11,491 nt of DNA from Spirochaetaceae bacterium (lineage in GTDB: Bacteria > Spirochaetota > Spirochaetia > Treponematales > Breznakiellaceae). Shown here piece by piece: positions 1 through 6,448 of this stretch. The notes below the pieces were generated by a model. It saw only the letters and a program-made list of their open reading frames with translations, was not told the origin of the DNA and did not search any database. The translations under genes and the position numbers were made by a program. The stretch lies in the NCBI GenBank assembly GCA_031288215.1, contig JAITRV010000061.1:1-11491 (forward strand), given 5' to 3'. Each line of letters opens with the position of its first letter. Position 1 is the stretch's first letter.

Positions 1-5
1 CCGGT

Positions 6-608
6 ATGAGCATCCGTGAAAACACCCTGTCCCGGGAGCAGGCCTGGGACCTGTTAACGGCCTACAATAAGGACCCCTTCCACCTCCAGCACGCCCTGAC
101 CGTGGAGGCGGTGATGCGGTGGTATGCCCGGGAACTGGGCTTTGCCGATGAGGAGGACTTCTGGGCCGTCGTGGGGCTCCTCCACGACCTCGATTTTGAG
201 CAGTATCCCCGGGAGCACTGTATCAAGGCGCCGGAACTGCTGCGGGCCGCCGGCGCGGGGGAAGCGCTTATCCACGGGGTATGCAGCCACGGCTATGAAC
301 TGACCGTGGATGTCAAGCCGGAACACCTGATGGAGCAGGTCCTCTATGCCTCGGACGAACTGACGGGCCTCATCTGGGCGGCGGCCATCATCCGGCCCTC
401 CAAGAGCGTTCAGGACATGGAGGTGAAATCGGTGAAGAAGAAGTACAAGACCGCCGCCTTTGCCGCGGGCTGTTCCCGGGAGGTGATTGAGAAGGGGGCG
501 GCCATGCTGGGCTGGGAACCGGACACCCTCATCGAGCGGACCCTCCTGGCCATGCGGTCCTGCGAGGCGGAGATCAACGCCTTCATGGCGGAGCACTATC
601 CCCGGTAG
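6..608 (+). CDS. HD-domain hydrolase (putative metal-dependent phosphohydrolase)
   Basis: A 200-residue soluble protein of the HD superfamily. Members are metal-dependent phosphohydrolases, often acting on nucleotides; the substrate cannot be read from the sequence. The four expected ligand positions are visible: His29 in LQHALTVE, His60-Asp61 in GLLHDLDFE (the HD doublet), His95 in SHGYEL, and Asp117 in YASDELTGLI. The protein is a stand-alone HD domain with no GAF, response-regulator or RelA/SpoT partner. The ATG at 6 lies almost on the window edge, so its ribosome binding site cannot be judged and a slightly longer start is possible. mnmA starts 24 bases after its stop on the same strand, so the two are probably co-transcribed. 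The family call is firm; the biochemical role is unknown. Confidence 0.88.
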   Translation: MSIRENTLSREQAWDLLTAYNKDPFHLQHALTVEAVMRWYARELGFADEEDFWAVVGLLHDLDFEQYPREHCIKAPELLRAAGAGEALIHGVCSHGYELTVDVKPEHLMEQVLYASDELTGLIWAAAIIRPSKSVQDMEVKSVKKKYKTAAFAAGCSREVIEKGAAMLGWEPDTLIERTLLAMRSCEAEINAFMAEHYPR

Positions 609-632
609 CCGGTGCGGGTGAAGGCGGGCGGC

Positions 633-1712
633 ATGGGGAAGAAGGCGCTTATCGCCATGAGCGGCGGGGTGGACAGCTCCGTCGCCGCCTGGCTCATGAA
701 AGAGCGGGGCTATGACTGCATCGGGATCACGGCGAAGCTCTTTTCCAATGCCGATCTGGGCCTGGAGCGGGACTCTTCCTGCTGTTCCCTGGATGACATC
801 AACGACGCCCGGAATGTGGCCTACCGTATGGGGATGCCCCACTATGTCCTCAATTTTTCCGATGAATTCAGGGATCAGGTCATCCGCCGCTTCGTCGAAA
901 CCTACGAGGCCGGGGGAACCCCGAATCCCTGCATTGACTGTAACCGATCCATCAAATTTGAGGGGCTTTTGCGGCGGGCAAAGCAGTTGGACTTTGAAAT
1001 CCTGGCGACCGGCCACTATGCCCGGATTGAGACGGAGGGCGGCCGCTACCTCTTGAAGAAAGCCCGGGATGCCAGGAAAGATCAGAGTTACGTCCTCTAC
1101 TGCATGACCCAGGAGCAGCTTGCCCATACGGTGTTCCCCCTGGGGGACAAGACCAAGGGGGAGGTCCGGGAAATCGCCCGGGAACAGGGCTTTGTCAACG
1201 CGAAAAAGCGCGACAGCCAGGACATCTGCTTCGTCCCCGACGGGGATTACGCCGCCTTTATCGAGGCCTACCGGGGACGGCCGGCGGAGGCGGGGGACAT
1301 CCTGGACGGGGAAGGCCGCGTCCTGGGCCGGCACCGGGGGCTTATCCGGTACACCATCGGGCAGCGCCGGGGCCTGGGGCTCTCCTCCGGCCGGCCCCTG
1401 TACGTGGCCGCCAAGGAAACGGCGGCCAACACCCTGACGGTGGACACCGGGGAGCGCCTCTACGCCCGGTCCCTCATCGCCGGGGACTGCAACTTCATCG
1501 CCGCCCCCGCCCCGGACGGCCGGCTGCGCGTCCGGGTCAAGACCCGCTATCTCCAGGCCGAAGCGGCCGCCCGGGCGGAAGTCATCGGCCCCGGTGAGAT
1601 CCGCGTCGACTTTGACGAACCCCAGCGGGCCGTCACCCCGGGCCAGGCCGCGGTGCTCTACGACGGGGACTACGTGATCGGCGGGGGCACCATCCTCCGG
1701 GTCCTGGGCTGA
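633..1712 (+). CDS. mnmA: tRNA-specific 2-thiouridylase MnmA
   Basis: MnmA uses ATP and persulfide sulfur to convert uridine 34 of tRNA-Lys, -Glu and -Gln to 2-thiouridine in the cytoplasm. The 359-residue product has the whole family signature: the PP-loop SGGVDSS at residues 10-16, GMPHYVLNF, TPNPCIDCNRSIKFEGLL with the catalytic Cys100, ATGHYARI, KDQSYVLY, SQDICF with the second catalytic Cys199, and GQRRGLGL. Known E. coli catalytic residues are Cys102 and Cys199, so the spacing is normal, as is the length. I prefer the ATG at 633 over a GTG at 612, because it gives the usual short lead (MGKKALIAMSGG) and the GTG has no ribosome binding site. It follows the HD hydrolase closely. Identification is near certain. 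Confidence 0.97.
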   Translation: MGKKALIAMSGGVDSSVAAWLMKERGYDCIGITAKLFSNADLGLERDSSCCSLDDINDARNVAYRMGMPHYVLNFSDEFRDQVIRRFVETYEAGGTPNPCIDCNRSIKFEGLLRRAKQLDFEILATGHYARIETEGGRYLLKKARDARKDQSYVLYCMTQEQLAHTVFPLGDKTKGEVREIAREQGFVNAKKRDSQDICFVPDGDYAAFIEAYRGRPAEAGDILDGEGRVLGRHRGLIRYTIGQRRGLGLSSGRPLYVAAKETAANTLTVDTGERLYARSLIAGDCNFIAAPAPDGRLRVRVKTRYLQAEAAARAEVIGPGEIRVDFDEPQRAVTPGQAAVLYDGDYVIGGGTILRVLG

Positions 1713-1740
1713 AGGCCGCTGTCCCCCGGGCACATACAAA

Positions 1741-1771
1741 GGGCTGCCCGGACGTATGCGCCCGGCAGCCC
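1741..1771 (-). terminator. Hairpin, probable terminator of the tRNA gene
   Basis: GGGCTGCC (1741-1748) pairs with GGCAGCCC (1764-1771), an 8-bp GC-rich stem with two further possible pairs (1750-1751 with 1761-1762). Read on the minus strand it is followed by TTTGTATG, a short U-rich run, which suits termination of the leftward tRNA transcript about 20 bases past the tRNA end. On the plus strand no U-run follows, so a role for mnmA is less likely, although the stem could still slow readthrough. Seen directly: the stem. Inferred: its function. Confidence 0.55.
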
Positions 1772-1792
1772 CTTCACCCCTGTCCCCTGTTT

Positions 1793-1865
1793 TAGCGACA
1801 ATTGGACTTGAACCAATGACCGAACGGATATGAGCCGTTTGCTCTACCAACTGAGCTATGTCGCC
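1793..1865 (-). tRNA. tRNA with anticodon CAT, probably elongator tRNA-Met
   Basis: The minus strand folds into a full 73-base cloverleaf: 7-bp acceptor stem (GGCGACA with TGTCGCT), D arm GCTC-AGTTGGTA-GAGC, anticodon stem AACGG/CCGTT closing the loop CTCATAT (anticodon CAT), a 5-base variable region, and T arm ATTGG-TTCAAGT-CCAAT. The first acceptor pair is G-U, as I recall for elongator tRNA-Met of several Gram-positive bacteria; a tRNA-Ile2 whose CAT is modified to lysidine cannot be fully excluded. It is unlikely to be the initiator, which usually carries an unpaired position 1-72 and three G-C pairs in the anticodon stem. No CCA follows the discriminator A, so the end must be added after transcription. 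Confidence 0.95.
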
Positions 1866-1877
1866 GTCATGAGGATC

Positions 1878-1906
1878 AACCTAGCAGAATTCGGCGTCTG
1901 TGTCAA
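1878..1906 (-). promoter_or_regulatory. Promoter of the tRNA gene
   Basis: On the minus strand a perfect -35 box TTGACA (1901-1906) is followed after exactly 17 bases by TAGGTT (1878-1883), a partial match to TATAAT. The expected transcription start lies some 5 to 8 bases before the tRNA 5' end at 1865, which is the normal arrangement for a tRNA with a short leader. It sits between the stop of the 917-residue protein gene and the tRNA, so the tRNA need not depend on readthrough. Confidence 0.68.
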
Positions 1907-1934
1907 TGCCTTGGCCGCCTTTTTTGAGCGGGTC

Positions 1935-4688
1935 CTAAATCAGGTTGTACGTTTTTGCCACCTGGCTTAACGCGCCGTTCCAGTAGTTCTTGAACAGGAA
2001 GGAACGCCGGACCTCCACGTCATCGATGCGGACCGCCCGCCGTTGGAGCCGTTTAAAGGCGATGCTTATGGCGGTATTCATATCGACCTTCTCGCTGTTG
2101 AGGTCCTTTAAGATAAGGTAATGGGCGTAGGAGTAGAAGGCGTTGTGGGGATCAAGCTCGGCGAAGGGGTCATTCCGGAGGATATCCTGGATGATCCGGA
2201 GGGCTTCGGTCCCGTTCCCGCCCTGATCAGGGGGCAGCCGGGAGAGGGCAAGGGCCCGGAACACGGAGACCAGCCGGAAAAAGAAGTGGCCTTGGGGGAT
2301 GACCAGGAATTCGCATTGGGCATAGGCGCACCGCCAATCGGGCTGCTCGATAAACAGGAAATCCTTCTCCTGAAGGGACTTCAGTATCTGATCCGAATAC
2401 CGTATCACCCGGCCATAGTCCCCGCTCAAAAAGGACGCCTCAATCTCAAAAAGCAGGGCTTCCCGGGTCAGGAATTCGTCGGTTTTGTGGAAGGGGCTCT
2501 GTAAAAAGAAATGCACCCGTTTGATCCAGGCGCTCAGGGACTGATCCGCCTCGGCTTTTTTATACCCCGAAAGGTTGTGCTGAAGGGATTCAAATATCTT
2601 CAGGGCATCCTCATACCGGCCCATCTCGAAGCGGAACCTCCCCAGAAAGAACCGGGCCCGTTCCGCCCATTCGATCCTTCCGGCGCTTAAAGCCGCTTCC
2701 ACCGCCTGGAGGATGAGTTTTTCAGCCCGGGAGAGGTTCCCGGAGAGGTAGTGAATGGCCGCCCCATAGAAGGCGGTGAGTCCCAGTTCCGCCAGGTTCT
2801 GGTTTCTTTCCGCCAGTTCCATGGCAAAGGATGAATATTCCGCCGCGTCGTTGATATTTTGATTGGAAAGGTTGACCAGGGAGAATATGCGGTAGGCCTG
2901 GGCTAAATCCGATCCGAAGGGGTTCCCCTGGCTGATTATCATGGCTTCCTTTGCCGTATTCATCGCGGCGGCACTATTCCGTTCCGAAAGAAAATAGACC
3001 GCCTTATTGGCGAGGCTCTTGGCCTCATAGGCGGGGATCGCCGTATCCCGGGAGGTTTTTAAAAAGGCCTCTTTTATGTCCTTCTCTCCCCCGTGGATAA
3101 GGGCCTTTGAGGTCTTGTAGATGTACCGCAGCACCGGCGCCCGGTTGGTCCCCACGATAAGGCCAAAGGCGGCCCCCTCCAGGGCTTTTTCAATGGCCCC
3201 CAGGGTCCCCTGGGCAATGTCCCCCTGGATGGCTTCCATGATAAGCTCGTCGGACTTTTCCCAGCCCAGTTCCGAAAGGGCCTTGAGGACCATGAAACAG
3301 GGCCGGATCTTCCCCTGCCGAATACGGTCCAGGATCCGGTTTCTTACCATTGACCAGATATATTCCTTCTGTTTTCCCAGGAGTTTTTCCGCCTTTTCCA
3401 TAAAATTGCCGATCCGGGGCCGGGGGTCCTCGATAAAGTCGATAATTCCCCAGGAGGAGAGCAGGGAGAAGGCCCGCAGGATTATGGCCGGATTCTTTCC
3501 CGCCTCCTGAAAGAGTTGTACCGAAAGGGCCCCCGGAAAATACCGGCTGAAAAGCCCCGCGGTATAGGCCACCTCCAGGAGATCCATCGGAACATCCGAA
3601 ATCCGGAACAGGCTCTCCTTTTCCGCGGAAAGGTAGAGGGTCCGGGAAAAAACGGCGTCCCAGACGGCCACCGGAGCGGCTCCCGCGGCATCCGTCGACC
3701 AGGTCCCGTAGAAGATCGTCGATTTTTTGTTGGAAAGGCGGCGGTAAACCTCCAGGATTATCCCTCCGGCGGCGGTATTCGCGTCCTGGAGGTTTTCTAA
3801 AATGATCAGGGGGTTTTTCCCCCGGGAAATAAGGGCCCGTATATAGGCGTCCAGTAAGAGCTGCAGAAAACGGCGCGCCTGCCGAGTCAGATATATCGGA
3901 TATTCATCCCTCAAACGATCCCGGGAGAGCAGGGCTCCCAGGGCGTCCAACTGCTCAAGGGCCACGGGGGGGTCGCCCCCGGCGATGAGGGCGCGGATGC
4001 CGTCGTTCAGGGCGTCGGCGAAACAGCCCACCCCGGTTCCGCCGGAACCGAAGCGGATCACCAGGGGCGGGAGGCCCTGCAAGAAATCGGCACAGAATCG
4101 GAAGAGACCGTCCCGTTTTCCTATATAAGGGGGACCCGTCAGCAGGATGTTCCGGTAGGCGTCCGCCCTGAGGCTCTTTTCGATATCCTGCCGGAGGGGA
4201 GCGGCCCCGGCGGCCCGGGAATCCGAAAAAGCCTTGAAGCAGTCGAGTTGGGCATAGCCGCCGAGCGGGAAGCCTTCGGCCCGCTGAAGGGGCGGTTCAA
4301 AGACCGCATAGGGGCTGAGGGCCTCCTGAACAAGGGGGGAACACCAAATTCCCGTGCCGGTCGAGTCCGCCGGGACCGAACGGATAAGGATCTGCCCGTC
4401 ATCTTCCGTATTGCACCCCACGATGCAGGTATGGCCGTAGAGTTCCGGAGCAAGATCTTCCGTCACCTTGCGGACGGTCTCCAGGACGTTCAGAATATCA
4501 AGCCAGAATCCCGGCGGCCGTTCCTCAAAGGACGCGCAGAGCCGCCGGTGATCCGGGAAGATTTTACCCCCGGAGATCTTTACCGCCGCCTCCACCGTAT
4601 TGTCCAGGTATGACAAGAGTCCCGGCCGGATGCGGAGAATCTGGGTTTTGAATTTAAGCGCGAAAATCATTCCTATCACAATACGCAT
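1935..4688 (-). CDS. Large protein with degenerate P-loop ATPase core and TPR-like repeats
   Basis: A 917-residue protein of no family I can name with certainty. Residues 1-170 form a first domain. A P-loop follows at 185-193 (GPPYIGKRD): Lys191 is present, but Arg192 replaces the usual Ser/Thr. A Walker-B-like strand LIILENLQDAN lies around Glu298, much like the LVLEDLHWAD motif of STAND/AAA_16 ATPases. From about 540 to 800 the chain is all helical with TPR-like units (AYRIFSLVNLSNQNINDAAEYSSFAM, read as overlapping pieces; also ARFFLGRFRFEMGRYEDALKIF). No membrane segment, signal peptide or C-terminal helix-turn-helix is evident. The layout resembles cyclase-ATPase-TPR signalling proteins with a lost catalytic domain (inference). 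The start is uncertain: ATG at 4688, GTG three codons on, and ATG at codon 7 all compete; the GTG has AGGA at good spacing. A signalling or scaffold role is only a guess. Confidence 0.85.
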   Translation of the reverse strand: MRIVIGMIFALKFKTQILRIRPGLLSYLDNTVEAAVKISGGKIFPDHRRLCASFEERPPGFWLDILNVLETVRKVTEDLAPELYGHTCIVGCNTEDDGQILIRSVPADSTGTGIWCSPLVQEALSPYAVFEPPLQRAEGFPLGGYAQLDCFKAFSDSRAAGAAPLRQDIEKSLRADAYRNILLTGPPYIGKRDGLFRFCADFLQGLPPLVIRFGSGGTGVGCFADALNDGIRALIAGGDPPVALEQLDALGALLSRDRLRDEYPIYLTRQARRFLQLLLDAYIRALISRGKNPLIILENLQDANTAAGGIILEVYRRLSNKKSTIFYGTWSTDAAGAAPVAVWDAVFSRTLYLSAEKESLFRISDVPMDLLEVAYTAGLFSRYFPGALSVQLFQEAGKNPAIILRAFSLLSSWGIIDFIEDPRPRIGNFMEKAEKLLGKQKEYIWSMVRNRILDRIRQGKIRPCFMVLKALSELGWEKSDELIMEAIQGDIAQGTLGAIEKALEGAAFGLIVGTNRAPVLRYIYKTSKALIHGGEKDIKEAFLKTSRDTAIPAYEAKSLANKAVYFLSERNSAAAMNTAKEAMIISQGNPFGSDLAQAYRIFSLVNLSNQNINDAAEYSSFAMELAERNQNLAELGLTAFYGAAIHYLSGNLSRAEKLILQAVEAALSAGRIEWAERARFFLGRFRFEMGRYEDALKIFESLQHNLSGYKKAEADQSLSAWIKRVHFFLQSPFHKTDEFLTREALLFEIEASFLSGDYGRVIRYSDQILKSLQEKDFLFIEQPDWRCAYAQCEFLVIPQGHFFFRLVSVFRALALSRLPPDQGGNGTEALRIIQDILRNDPFAELDPHNAFYSYAHYLILKDLNSEKVDMNTAISIAFKRLQRRAVRIDDVEVRRSFLFKNYWNGALSQVAKTYNLI

Positions 4689-4714
4689 CCTGGTATAGCA
4701 GTTTTCTCTCCCTT

Positions 4715-4743
4715 AGTATATACTATCGCAGAAGATCGGTAAA
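4715..4743 (-). promoter_or_regulatory. Candidate promoter for the 917-residue protein gene
   Basis: Read leftward, TTTACC (4738-4743) lies 17 bases ahead of TATACT (4715-4720), a good -10 match with a fair -35. The -10 sits inside a perfect 12-base palindrome TAGTATATACTA (4714-4725), so the same TATACT also appears on the plus strand, but there no -35 box is found at the right distance. I therefore assign it to the minus strand gene, whose start is about 27 bases downstream. No equally good promoter was found for the rightward carbamoyltransferase gene. Confidence 0.45.
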
Positions 4744-4763
4744 AAGCAAAGACTATAAGCGAT

Positions 4764-4791
4764 TTTTCCCAAATCTCGTGTTTTGGGAAAA
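4764..4791. repeat. Perfect 10-bp inverted repeat in the divergent intergenic region
   Basis: TTTTCCCAAA (4764-4773) and TTTGGGAAAA (4782-4791) are exact inverted copies around an 8-base centre. It lacks a U-run on either side, so it does not look like an intrinsic terminator. It may be an operator for a dimeric regulator or a hairpin in the leader of the carbamoyltransferase mRNA. I did not recognise it as an ArgR box. Confidence 0.6.
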
Positions 4792-4810
4792 TAACCGGAT
4801 ATTTAAAGCG

Positions 4811-4836
4811 AAAAAACGGGCTGTGGACCGTTTTTT
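4811..4836. terminator. Terminator-like hairpin in the carbamoyltransferase leader
   Basis: AAAAAACGG (4811-4819) and CCGTTTTTT (4828-4836) pair over 9 bp with an 8-base loop, ending in six T residues. It lies 27 bases before the ATG at 4864, inside the probable leader. It could be an attenuator for the downstream gene or a bidirectional terminator separating two divergent units. The stem has only three G-C pairs, so its efficiency is doubtful. Confidence 0.45.
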
Positions 4837-4839
4837 CAG

Positions 4840-4852
4840 GAGCATCATGCTC
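4840..4852. repeat. Short palindrome next to the carbamoyltransferase ribosome binding site
   Basis: GAGCAT and ATGCTC (4840-4845 and 4847-4852) form a 6-bp palindrome around a single central base. It immediately precedes the GGAGG ribosome binding site (about 4855-4858) of the gene at 4864, so a protein bound here or an RNA structure could affect translation. A one-base centre cannot form a hairpin loop without opening pairs, so a DNA-level protein site is the more natural reading. Function is unproven. Confidence 0.3.
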
Positions 4853-4863
4853 ACGGAGGCATT

Positions 4864-5856
4864 ATGGGTACGGTTACATTAACGGGCAGATCCCTCCTGA
4901 CCTGGCTGGATTATACCGAGGAGGAGATTCGATACCTCCTGGAGCTTGCAAAACAACTCAAGGCGGAAAAGCGGCGGGGGGAGGTTTTTCAGCGTTTTAC
5001 CGGAAAAACTATCGCCCTCCTCTTTGAAAAGCGGTCTACCCGGACCCGCTGCGCCTTTGAGACCGCCTTTGGGGAGGAGGGGGGACACCCGGTTTTTCTT
5101 TCCACCCAGGATATTCAACTGGGGGCCAAGGAATCCGTGGAGGATACCGCCCGGGTTCTGGGCCGTATGTTCGACGCCATCCAGTTCCGGGGGTACAAGC
5201 AGGCCACCGCGGCGGCCCTGGCGGAGTATTCGGGGGTGCCGGTATACAACGGCCTGACCGACAGCTTTCACCCCACCCAGGCATTGGCGGATGTGATGAC
5301 CCTGGAGGAGGCTTTCGGCCCCGGCCCGGGGAAAAAGCTCGTCTTTGTGGGGGACGGGCGGAACAACGTGGCCCGGTCCCTGATGGTGATCTGCGCCAAA
5401 CTGGGGATCAATTTTACGGTGATTGCCCCCCCGTCCCTGCATCCCCACAGCGATCTGATCGACGCCTGCCGGCGTCTGGCCCAGGACAAGGGCTCGGAGA
5501 TCCGCATCACCTCGGATATCGGGGCCGTCGCCGCCGCCGAGGGGATCTACACCGACGTATGGGTATCCATGGGGGAGGAGGACAAGCGGGAGGAACGGGC
5601 CAAGCTCCTCATCCCCTACCAGGTGAACCAGGCTCTCATGGACAGTACCGGCCGCAAAGACACGATCTTCCTCCACTGCCTCCCCGCGGTTAAGGGGGAG
5701 GAGGTGACGGCGGAGGTGATCGACGGCCCCCGGAGCCGGGCCTGGGACGAGGCGGAGAACCGGAAGCATACGATCAAGGCGATCATGCTGGCGACCCTGC
5801 CGGCATTTGACGCGGCATCTGACGCGGCCTCCCACGCGGCCTCCCGCGCGGGATAA
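4864..5856 (+). CDS. argF: Ornithine carbamoyltransferase
   Basis: Transfers the carbamoyl group from carbamoyl phosphate to ornithine, giving citrulline (arginine synthesis), or runs in reverse in the arginine deiminase pathway. Visible motifs: the carbamoyl-phosphate loop STRTR at residues 58-62 in FEKRSTRTRCAFE, Gln82, FRGY at 108-111, HPTQ at 136-139, TDVWVSMGEE, and the active-site loop HCLP at 271-274 with Cys272, which marks ornithine rather than aspartate specificity. Its 330 residues match the family, except that the last 15 (316-330) are a repetitive Ala/Ser tail encoded by a 12-base tandem repeat. A strong GGAGG precedes the ATG. No arcA or arcC is nearby, so synthetic versus catabolic use is undecided; the symbol is given for the reaction. 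It heads a three-gene operon, with the next start 4 bases after its stop. Confidence 0.95.
   Translation: MGTVTLTGRSLLTWLDYTEEEIRYLLELAKQLKAEKRRGEVFQRFTGKTIALLFEKRSTRTRCAFETAFGEEGGHPVFLSTQDIQLGAKESVEDTARVLGRMFDAIQFRGYKQATAAALAEYSGVPVYNGLTDSFHPTQALADVMTLEEAFGPGPGKKLVFVGDGRNNVARSLMVICAKLGINFTVIAPPSLHPHSDLIDACRRLAQDKGSEIRITSDIGAVAAAEGIYTDVWVSMGEEDKREERAKLLIPYQVNQALMDSTGRKDTIFLHCLPAVKGEEVTAEVIDGPRSRAWDEAENRKHTIKAIMLATLPAFDAASDAASHAASRAG
5809..5844 (+). repeat. Three tandem 12-base units at the 3' end of argF
   Basis: GACGCGGCATCT, GACGCGGCCTCC and CACGCGGCCTCC follow each other without gap, with a partial fourth unit CGCGCGG to 5851. Units two and three differ at one base. In frame they encode DAAS, DAAS, HAAS and RAG, the last residues of the carbamoyltransferase. 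The conserved enzyme fold ends just before, so the array probably grew by slippage after the end of the functional domain. Confidence 0.85.
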
Positions 5857-5860
5857 GGGT

Positions 5861-6448
5861 ATGTTCCCCATCATTCCCTGCGCGGCAGGCTGCGGACGGT
5901 CGGCGGTTACCGGTTCCACCACCTGCGCCGTCCATGCCGCGGACCGGGCCGGGGAAGCGGAGCGGATTGCGGCCTATATCCGTGACCGGGAAGTTATCAA
6001 GGACCTCAACGCCCCGGGGCTGCACTTTGAGAGCGTGGACTTTTCCCACCGCCGCTTTTACGGCTGCAATTTCAAGGCCGCGAGCTTCACCATGTGCCTC
6101 TTTACCGGGGACCTGATGCGGATGAGTTTTTTCGATTTCGCGGCCTTTACCAACTGTGATTTTTCAAAGACGGATCTTCAGTTTTTATCCTTTGCGGGAT
6201 CCTCCCTGCGGGACTGCACCTTTGAGAATTCGGAACTCCTCCATCTCAATTACGGGGGCGCGCTTATTTCGGACTGTACCTTTAACAATTCAAACCTCTA
6301 CAACAGCCGTTTTATTAACGCCGCCATAGAACTTTCCGATTTTATCGACTGTAATATAAAAAGAGTCTATTTCATCAAATGCAAGCAGGAAGGGGTCTCC
6401 TTTCGATCTTCCAATACCGCGGAAGCGATCTTCGAGATGGAGGGTTAG
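5861..6448 (+). CDS. Pentapeptide-repeat protein with N-terminal Cys/His knuckle
   Basis: A 195-residue protein. The N-terminus holds Cys7-x3-Cys11-x10-Cys22-x2-His25, a spacing suited to binding one zinc ion. From about residue 55 to 190 the chain is built of five-residue units with a central Phe or Leu (FESVDF, CNFKAASF, CDFSKTDL, CTFENSEL, CTFNNSNLYNSRF, SDFIDCNI), the pattern of a right-handed quadrilateral beta-helix. Some members of this fold mimic DNA (Qnr, MfpA) and protect gyrase; many have no known function, and nothing here shows a gyrase role. I chose ATG 5861 because the knuckle starts there and AAGGG precedes it; a longer frame opening at 5807 would run through the argF repeat tail. 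It sits 4 bases after argF and abuts the next gene, so it is translated from the same mRNA. Confidence 0.9.
   Translation: MFPIIPCAAGCGRSAVTGSTTCAVHAADRAGEAERIAAYIRDREVIKDLNAPGLHFESVDFSHRRFYGCNFKAASFTMCLFTGDLMRMSFFDFAAFTNCDFSKTDLQFLSFAGSSLRDCTFENSELLHLNYGGALISDCTFNNSNLYNSRFINAAIELSDFIDCNIKRVYFIKCKQEGVSFRSSNTAEAIFEMEG

Noticed and set aside
54..1850. A 598-codon open frame on the minus strand opposite the HD gene, mnmA and the tRNA.
   Set aside because: Its translation is low-complexity Gly/Pro/Val-rich and matches no family, it runs through the tRNA, and the opposite strand holds two clear genes. Long antisense frames are expected at this G+C content.
1793..1865. The tRNA as the attachment site of a mobile element.
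   Set aside because: No integrase gene is nearby, flanking composition is uniform, and no direct repeat of the tRNA 3' end was seen.
4879..5922. A 347-codon open frame on the minus strand.
   Set aside because: Antisense to the clear ornithine carbamoyltransferase, with no protein-like pattern.
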